64,000 nucleotides of DNA, taken from positions 248,001-312,000 of the forward strand of contig NZ_NEJH01000004.1 in assembly GCF_002113025.1 (NCBI RefSeq), written 5' to 3'. The position numbers were made by a program, and so were the translations under genes. The stretch is from Pseudomonas sp. B28(2017) (GTDB lineage: Bacteria > Pseudomonadota > Gammaproteobacteria > Pseudomonadales > Pseudomonadaceae). The notes under the pieces were generated by a model. The model was not told the origin of the DNA, searched no databases, and worked only from the letters and a program-made list of their open reading frames with translations. Within the stretch, counting starts at the first letter, position 1, and every line of letters begins with the position of its first letter. Positions 58,567-64,000 of the stretch are shown here, in pieces.

Positions 58567-58587
58567 AGTAAAAGGAACACCGCCGTC

Positions 58588-59778
58588 ATGAACGACGCCA
58601 CGCACACCCAGCTCCGTCCATTGGCCGATACCTCGACCTCGGCCATCGTCGCCGGGTTCATCGCCATGATGACCGGCTACACCAGCTCCCTGGTGCTGAT
58701 GTTTCAGGCCGGGCAAGCGGCGGGCCTGAGCAGCGGGCAGATTTCTTCGTGGATCTGGGCGATTTCCATCGGCATGGCGGTGTGCTCCATTGGCCTGTCC
58801 CTGCGCTATCGCACGCCGATCACCATTGCCTGGTCGACCCCCGGTGCCGCGCTGCTGATCACCAGCCTGGGCGGTGTGAGCTACGGTGAAGCCATTGGTG
58901 CCTATATTACCTGCGCCGTGTTGGTGACGATTTGCGGGCTGACCGGCAGCTTCGAACGACTGGTGAAAAAAATCCCGGCATCCTTGGCCGCCGCCCTGCT
59001 GGCAGGGATCCTGTTCAAGATCGGCAGCGAGATTTTCGTCGCGGCGCAACACCGCACCGGCCTGGTATTGGGGATGTTTGCCACTTATCTGCTGGTCAAG
59101 CGCCTGTCGCCGCGCTATGCGGTGTTGGCGGCATTGCTGATCGGCACGGCATTGTCAGGCTTCATGGGGCTGCTGGACTTCAGCGGTTTTCACCTGGAGG
59201 TGGCGACGCCGGTCTGGACCACGCCGCACTTCTCCCTGGCAGCGACCATCAGCATCGGCATCCCGCTGTTTGTCGTCGCCATGACGTCACAGAACATGCC
59301 CGGTATCGCCGTATTGCGCGCCGATGGTTACACGGTGCCAGCCTCGCCGCTGATCACCACCACCGGTATCGCCAGCTTGCTGTTGGCACCGTTCGGCTCG
59401 CACGGGATCAACCTGGCGGCGATCAGCGCAGCGATCTGCACCGGACCGCACGCCCATGAGGATCGCAACAAGCGCTATACCGCAGCCGTCTGGTGCGGGA
59501 TTTTCTACGGGATCGCCGGGGTGTTCGGCGCGACGCTCGCAGCTTTGTTTGCCGCATTGCCCAAGGAACTGGTGCTGTCGATTGCTGCGCTGGCACTGTT
59601 TGGCTCGATCATCAACGGCTTGAGCATTGCCATGAGCGTAGTGAAGGAGCGTGAAGCCGCGCTGATCACCTTCATGGTCACGGCATCGGGGTTGACGCTG
59701 TTTTCCATCGGTTCGGCGTTCTGGGGGATCGTCGCGGGGGTGGTGACGCTGGTGATTCTGAACTGGCGCAATGCCTGA
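58588..59778 (+). CDS. BenE-family inner-membrane symporter, substrate uncertain
   Basis: The 396-residue protein has about 12 helices and matches the benzoate/proton symporter BenE family (STSAIVAGFIAMMTGYTSS, TIAWSTPGAALL, HSLAAALLAG-like SLAAALLAGILFKIG). Its place between a purine-cluster GntR gene and guaD hints at a purine or related substrate, but BenE proteins mostly carry aromatic acids. AAGGAA lies 12 bases before the ATG, rather far. A REP doublet lies directly upstream. A strong terminator follows. Confidence 0.85.
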   Translation: MNDATHTQLRPLADTSTSAIVAGFIAMMTGYTSSLVLMFQAGQAAGLSSGQISSWIWAISIGMAVCSIGLSLRYRTPITIAWSTPGAALLITSLGGVSYGEAIGAYITCAVLVTICGLTGSFERLVKKIPASLAAALLAGILFKIGSEIFVAAQHRTGLVLGMFATYLLVKRLSPRYAVLAALLIGTALSGFMGLLDFSGFHLEVATPVWTTPHFSLAATISIGIPLFVVAMTSQNMPGIAVLRADGYTVPASPLITTTGIASLLLAPFGSHGINLAAISAAICTGPHAHEDRNKRYTAAVWCGIFYGIAGVFGATLAALFAALPKELVLSIAALALFGSIINGLSIAMSVVKEREAALITFMVTASGLTLFSIGSAFWGIVAGVVTLVILNWRNA

Positions 59779-59797
59779 AACCACAAACCATCGGCAT

Positions 59798-59831
59798 AAA
59801 AAAACGGCGACCCTCGGGTCGCCGTTTTTTT
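59798..59831. terminator. Bidirectional terminator between transporter and yggL
   Basis: AAAAAAACGGCGACCC and GGGTCGCCGTTTTTTT are perfect 16-bp complements around TC. Both strands end in T7. Confidence 0.94.
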
Positions 59832-59838
59832 CAGAACA

Positions 59839-60183
59839 TCAAGCTACCGGATTGATCGGCTTTTCCGGGTACCAGACGTCCAGCAGCGGGCTGACTTCAA
59901 CGCTGGTCAGCTCGGTGCGGCCTTTGAGCCAGGCTTCAACGGCAGCGCGCTGTTCAGCGCTGACCGAGCCACGCTTCTGCAGGCAAACCAGACCGTAGTC
60001 GTCGCCGCCAACATAGCCCAGGCCGTTGGCTTCCATGGCTTCTTTGAGGAACGCATCGAGGAAAGCATCAATGGCTTCATCAGCCAAATCTTCTTTGAAA
60101 TCCAGGTTCAGTTCGAAACCCAGCTCTTGAAATTCATCGACGCACAGTTTTTTGCGCAGACGCTGGGAACGGTTAGTCGCCAT
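59839..60183 (-). CDS. yggL: YggL family 50S ribosome-binding protein
   Basis: The 114-residue acidic protein starts MATNRSQRLRKKLCVDEFQE and contains DFKEDLADEAIDAFLDAFL and NGLGYVGGDDYGLVCLQKRGS, the family signature (formerly DUF469). In E. coli YggL associates with the large ribosomal subunit; its role there is unclear. GAGGA lies 7 bases before the ATG. It converges on the BenE-type gene at a shared terminator and is divergent from dacB. Confidence 0.92.
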   Translation of the reverse strand: MATNRSQRLRKKLCVDEFQELGFELNLDFKEDLADEAIDAFLDAFLKEAMEANGLGYVGGDDYGLVCLQKRGSVSAEQRAAVEAWLKGRTELTSVEVSPLLDVWYPEKPINPVA

Positions 60184-60417
60184 TGGAACAATCCTCTTAA
60201 GTAATAACGGGCGGCACTTTAGCAGTTTAAGCCGCCGATTGCCTGACTCTCTGGGCCACGATGCCTACCGTCGGTAAAAAAATAGCCTGTCAGACAGCCC
60301 GCGCACGGCACAAGCCGGGACACCTTGGGGCATAATGCCGACACTTTCATGACCATTGAGGGAATTTATCGCCATGCCCTCATCTTATTTCCCCTCGGCT
60401 GTAGGGTTTTATTTCAG

Positions 60418-61878
60418 ATGATCAAATCTTTGCGTCCATTGCTGCTGGCCGGTTTTCTTCTTCCCCTGGCCCTCTCCGTTTCCGCTGCTCCGGTCAACAC
60501 TGCGTTGTCGCCCAACGTTGAGAAAGCCCTGAAAGCCAGCAAGTTGCAGGACAACGCCCTGTCGCTGGTGATGATCCCCCTCACCGGTCCCGGCACCCCG
60601 ACGGTGTTCAACGCAGACGTCTCGGTCAACCCGGCGTCGACCATGAAACTGGTCACCACCTACGCGGCCCTGGAAATGCTCGGCCCGAACCACCAGTGGA
60701 AAACCGAGTTCTACACCGACGGCACCCTCAGTGGCGGCATCCTCAACGGCAACCTCTACCTCAAGGGTGGCGGCGATCCGAAGCTGAACATGGAAAAACT
60801 CTGGCTGCTGATGCGTGACCTGCGTGCCAACGGTGTCACCCAGGTCACCGGCGACCTGGTGCTGGATAAAACCTTCTTCGTGCAACCGCAACTACCGGAG
60901 TTCAATGACGACGGCAACGACGAGAACAAACCATTCCTGGTCAAGCCCGACTCGCTGCTGGTCAACCTCAAGGCGCTGCGCTTCGTCGCGCGCAATGACT
61001 CGGGCAAGGTGCTGGTCTCGGTGGAACCGCCAATTGCGAGCATCCACATCGACAACCAGGTCAAGGCCCTCAATTCCAAGCAATGCACCGGTGGCGTGCG
61101 TTACAACCCGGTGGCACAGGCCGATGGCAGCGTGACCGTGACAGTCGGCGGTCAACTGGGTGAAGGCTGCAACTCGCAGACTTACCTGTCGCTGCTCGAC
61201 CACGCGACCTACACCGCCGGTGCCGTCCGGGCGATCTGGAAGGAACTGGGTGGCAGCATCCAGGGCAAGGATGTGCAGGCGCCAACACCTAAAGATGCCA
61301 AGGTACTGGCCCGGGCGTTCTCTCCAGACCTGGCGGAAGTCATCCGCGACATCAACAAGTACAGTAACAACACCATGGCCCAGCAGTTGTTCCTGAGCCT
61401 CGGCCAACGTTTCCGCACCGAGGCCGATGGTGACGACGCCAAGGCCGCCCAGCGTGTGGTGCGTCAATGGCTGGCGAAAAAGGGCATCACCGCGCCGCAC
61501 CTGGTGATGGAGAACGGCTCCGGCCTGTCCCGTTCCGAGCGCGTCAGCGCCCGGGAAATGGCCTCGATGCTCGAAGCGGCGTGGCACAGCCCGTATGCCG
61601 CCGAATACATCAGTTCGATGCCGATTGCCGGCACCGACGGCACCATGCGCAAGCGCCTCAAGACCACTGCGATGCGCGGTGAAGCCCACGTCAAGACTGG
61701 CACCCTGAACACCGTGCGGGCGATTGCCGGTTTCAGTCGCGACGTCAACGGCAACACCTGGGCGGTGGTAGCGATCCTTAACGACAAGGCCCCGTTCGGC
61801 GCCTCTTCGGTGCTCGATCAGGTGCTGCTCGACCTGTACCGCCAACCGAAAACGCCGCAGACGGCTTCGGTGTTGTAA
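60418..61878 (+). CDS. dacB: D-alanyl-D-alanine carboxypeptidase/endopeptidase DacB (PBP4)
   Basis: PBP4 trims D-Ala from peptidoglycan stems and cuts cross-links; its loss in P. aeruginosa induces AmpC. The 486-residue product has a signal peptide (MIKSLRPLLLAGFLLPLALS, cut after VSA), the active-site SxxK (Ser74-Thr-Met-Lys77), SNN of the SxN motif (KYSNNTMAQ) and KTG (VKTGTLN), with the PBP4 insert domain between the first two. The ATG at 60418 gives the signal peptide at the N terminus; GTAGGG lies further upstream than ideal, and an earlier in-frame start is possible. Confidence 0.94.
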   Translation: MIKSLRPLLLAGFLLPLALSVSAAPVNTALSPNVEKALKASKLQDNALSLVMIPLTGPGTPTVFNADVSVNPASTMKLVTTYAALEMLGPNHQWKTEFYTDGTLSGGILNGNLYLKGGGDPKLNMEKLWLLMRDLRANGVTQVTGDLVLDKTFFVQPQLPEFNDDGNDENKPFLVKPDSLLVNLKALRFVARNDSGKVLVSVEPPIASIHIDNQVKALNSKQCTGGVRYNPVAQADGSVTVTVGGQLGEGCNSQTYLSLLDHATYTAGAVRAIWKELGGSIQGKDVQAPTPKDAKVLARAFSPDLAEVIRDINKYSNNTMAQQLFLSLGQRFRTEADGDDAKAAQRVVRQWLAKKGITAPHLVMENGSGLSRSERVSAREMASMLEAAWHSPYAAEYISSMPIAGTDGTMRKRLKTTAMRGEAHVKTGTLNTVRAIAGFSRDVNGNTWAVVAILNDKAPFGASSVLDQVLLDLYRQPKTPQTASVL

Positions 61879-61898
61879 CCGGACCTTCAGAACTCAAC

Positions 61899-61918
61899 AG
61901 GGATTGCATGCAATCCCT
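61899..61918. terminator. Perfect palindrome between dacB and the cyclase gene
   Basis: AGGGATTGCA-TGCAATCCCT is a 20-base perfect palindrome between converging genes; its right end includes the first two bases (complement) of the cyclase stop codon. No T run follows, so termination would be weak. Confidence 0.45.
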
Positions 61919-64000
61919 AGTTCATTTCCGCCTCAACCCGATCCCTTCCTGCCTGCTTCGCCGCATAGACCCCCGAGTCCGCGCGCAACAGCAAGGCATC
62001 GGCGCCCTCCCCGACCCGCCAGCTGGCAATCCCGAAGCTGGCGGTGACGGTACCGACATCTTCGATGGGTGAACTGCGCAAGCCTTGCCACAATTGCTGG
62101 GCCAACATGAAGGCATGTTCGCCGTTGATATCCGGGCACAGCACCATGAACTCCTCACCGCCCAGGCGGCAGAACACATCGGTGCGACGCAGCCGGTGGC
62201 CAATCCGTTCGCACACTGCCTGCAACACCCGATCACCGATGGCATGGCCATGCAGGTCATTGATGCGCTTGAAATGGTCGATATCGAGCATGATCACCGA
62301 CAAATCCCCACCGCCGCGCTCTACCCGAGCCATTTCGGTGGTCAGGCGCTCCTGGAAATAACGCCGGTTGTGGATACCGGTCAGCGAATCGGTGACCGAC
62401 AACGCGCGCAACTCTTCTTCCACCCGCTTCATGTCGGAAATGTCCGATATGTAGCCGTGCCACAGCACACCGCCACCAGGCAACTCCTCCGGCGTGGCTT
62501 CGCCGCGAACCCAACGCAATCCACGTTGCGGCAGTTGCACGCGGTATTCTTCGCGCCACGGGCTGAGGGTGTCGGCCGAGGCGCGGATCGAGGCGCGGAC
62601 ACGGGTGGTGTCCTGCGGGTGAATCCGCGTGAAGATCGACTCGGCATTGAGCAGCAGCACGTCGGGTTCCAGCTCGTAGATCTCGCGAATGCCGTCGCTG
62701 GCGTAGATCACACTGAAGCGCCCGTCGAACTCCATCTTGAACTGGTAGATGCCACCGGGCACGTGGGCGCTGAGCTTCTTCAACAGCAGGTCCCGCGCTG
62801 CGAGCGCTTCATGGACCCGTTTGCGTTCGGTGATATCGATGCACACCGCCAGGTGCCCAACCCACAGGCCTTGTTCGTCGAGCACCGGTGTCGCGAGCAT
62901 GTTGACCATCAAATGGCTGCCATCGCCGCGCACCAGCGTCCACTCCCGCGCCTCGTGACTGCCCTCCATGTCGCCTTCGACCAGCATCGCGTGACAGGCT
63001 GGAACCGGTTTGCCATAGCGTGCACTCAACTCTGCCGAGCGAGCGGCCAGTTCCCGGGGAAGGTGCAGGCTCTCCAGGGTCAGATGGCCGACCACTTCGG
63101 CACTGGTATAGCCAAGCATCTGCTCGGCACCCGCGTTGAAAGTGCTGATGACGCCGCGCAGGTCGGTGGCGATGATCGCAACCTGGGTGGCGGCATTCAG
63201 CACGCCACGCAACTGACCATGGGTGCCGCGTAGCTCTTGCTCTCGATCGCGCAGTTCCTGGGTACGTTGCTCGACCAGTTTCAACGCCCGCTGGCGCTGG
63301 CTGACCAACACATACAGCAAGGCACTGAGCAACACGCTGAGCAAACCACCCAGCACCACCACACTGGTCACCGATGAATGATTGGCCTGGATGAAAGCTG
63401 CACTGGGCTGGATATCAACTTGATAGTCATGGTCGGCCATGCGCAACAGGCGCGTGGCGGACAACTCGCTGATGGCCGGCGGATTGGGCGACTCGAACAG
63501 CACCTCGTGCTGGTCGTCGGTCGACAAATCGAGGATGCGCACCGATAGATAATCGCGGCTCGCTTCCGGCAGCCCGTCCGCCAGCAACTGGCGCATGCTG
63601 ATCACGGCCATGACATAACCGTAAGGCTTCGTGACCTTGTGGTCTTGACTGTTGCTCTGCGTGACCGGCGCGACCAGCAGCACCCCCCGCGCATAAGCCG
63701 GCTCGATACTCACCAGATGCATCGGTTGCGACACTGCCATGGCGCCATGCTGATCGGCCCGATCGAGCGTGGCGCGCCGCAGCGGCTGGGCCAGCAAGTC
63801 GTAACCAAGGGGAGACCCAAGTTTGCTTTGGGTCTGGCTATAGAGCACCACCACGTACTCGTCGCGTTCGCCCGCCAGTTTCAGCTGACCGTCGGCATCG
63901 AGTTCGCGCAGGGTAAAGTTACTCAAGCCTTCGTCACGCACACGGCGCTCGAACGCCGCCCGCTGCTCGCCGGTAACCCGTACTGCGTAGGAATAGGCTT
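61917..64000 (-). CDS. CHASE-PAS-PAS-GGDEF diguanylate cyclase, 5' end outside window
   Basis: At least 694 residues are in the window and the N terminus is missing. The protein has a periplasmic CHASE ligand-binding domain (AYSYAVRVTGEQRAAFERRV at the edge), a membrane helix (VVVLGGLLSVLLSALLYVLV), a short coiled coil and two PAS domains (one around IIATDLRGVISTFNAGAEQM, one with a PAC-like WVRGEATPEE). The GGDEF domain has an intact active site (GGEEF) and a product-inhibition site RRTD five residues before it. It should make cyclic di-GMP in response to an unknown extracellular signal. Confidence 0.93.
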   Translation of the reverse strand, partial: AYSYAVRVTGEQRAAFERRVRDEGLSNFTLRELDADGQLKLAGERDEYVVVLYSQTQSKLGSPLGYDLLAQPLRRATLDRADQHGAMAVSQPMHLVSIEPAYARGVLLVAPVTQSNSQDHKVTKPYGYVMAVISMRQLLADGLPEASRDYLSVRILDLSTDDQHEVLFESPNPPAISELSATRLLRMADHDYQVDIQPSAAFIQANHSSVTSVVVLGGLLSVLLSALLYVLVSQRQRALKLVEQRTQELRDREQELRGTHGQLRGVLNAATQVAIIATDLRGVISTFNAGAEQMLGYTSAEVVGHLTLESLHLPRELAARSAELSARYGKPVPACHAMLVEGDMEGSHEAREWTLVRGDGSHLMVNMLATPVLDEQGLWVGHLAVCIDITERKRVHEALAARDLLLKKLSAHVPGGIYQFKMEFDGRFSVIYASDGIREIYELEPDVLLLNAESIFTRIHPQDTTRVRASIRASADTLSPWREEYRVQLPQRGLRWVRGEATPEELPGGGVLWHGYISDISDMKRVEEELRALSVTDSLTGIHNRRYFQERLTTEMARVERGGGDLSVIMLDIDHFKRINDLHGHAIGDRVLQAVCERIGHRLRRTDVFCRLGGEEFMVLCPDINGEHAFMLAQQLWQGLRSSPIEDVGTVTASFGIASWRVGEGADALLLRADSGVYAAKQAGRDRVEAEMN

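Overview
The window is a stretch of Pseudomonas chromosome, most likely from the P. fluorescens group. The base composition is GC-rich. Core genes follow an order familiar from Pseudomonas (cco2-cco1-ccoGHIS-hemN-anr-apt; recR-ybaB-dnaX-SRP RNA; gntR-smc-zipA-ligA; xdhABC-guaD). Gaps between genes are littered with the Pseudomonas REP sequence (TGTAGGAGCGAGCCTGCTCGCG and variants). I saw no phage, insertion sequence, CRISPR array, tRNA or rRNA. This is ordinary core chromosome, so most of the interest lies in regulatory and repeat DNA.

Layout. 1-45 is the first 15 codons of fadB (leaving the window), with a PsrA-type operator upstream. 46-561 has no protein gene but holds a candidate structured small RNA with an intrinsic terminator. 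562-9451 carries a small membrane protein, a universal stress protein, the ABC-F ATPase Uup, the lytic transglycosylase Slt, an MsbA-like exporter, a small PA1571-family protein and PdxB. 9707-18222 carries a MATE exporter and TusA (whose ends meet in a perfect 30-bp inverted repeat), RlmM, aconitase AcnA, a CPBP membrane protease and an Aer-like aerotaxis receptor.

18409-34872 is a microaerobic respiration island. It holds a hydrolase, two tandem cbb3 oxidase operons (ccoNOQP twice), the maturation genes ccoG, ccoH, ccoI and ccoS with a TauE/SafE-like membrane protein, then hemN (oxygen-independent haem synthesis), anr (the FNR-type oxygen sensor) and apt. A perfect ANR box lies 5' of hemN, and a one-mismatch box lies 5' of the first oxidase operon, inside the neighbouring hydrolase gene. 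The sensor, the oxidases, their copper and haem assembly factors and haem supply therefore form one regulated set.

35016-50978 carries an acyl-CoA dehydrogenase, recR, an MDR oxidoreductase, ybaB, dnaX, a periplasmic binding protein, the SRP 4.5S RNA gene (ffs) with a clear promoter, a zinc-ribbon metallopeptidase, ligA, zipA, smc and a GntR regulator (the last four plus the peptidase all on the minus strand). 51256-59778 is a purine-degradation cluster: xanthine dehydrogenase xdhA/xdhB, its factor xdhC, guanine deaminase guaD, a second GntR regulator and a BenE-type transporter, with palindromic operator candidates before xdhA and in the gntR-transporter gap. 59839-64000 carries yggL, dacB (PBP4) and a diguanylate cyclase running off the end.

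No wholly new protein system is evident. The strongest unexplained signals are the candidate sRNA at about 380-530, the 30-bp inverted repeat containing both stop codons at 11100-11163, the repeat-rich leader of ccoG, and a recurring REP doublet with a conserved spacer.
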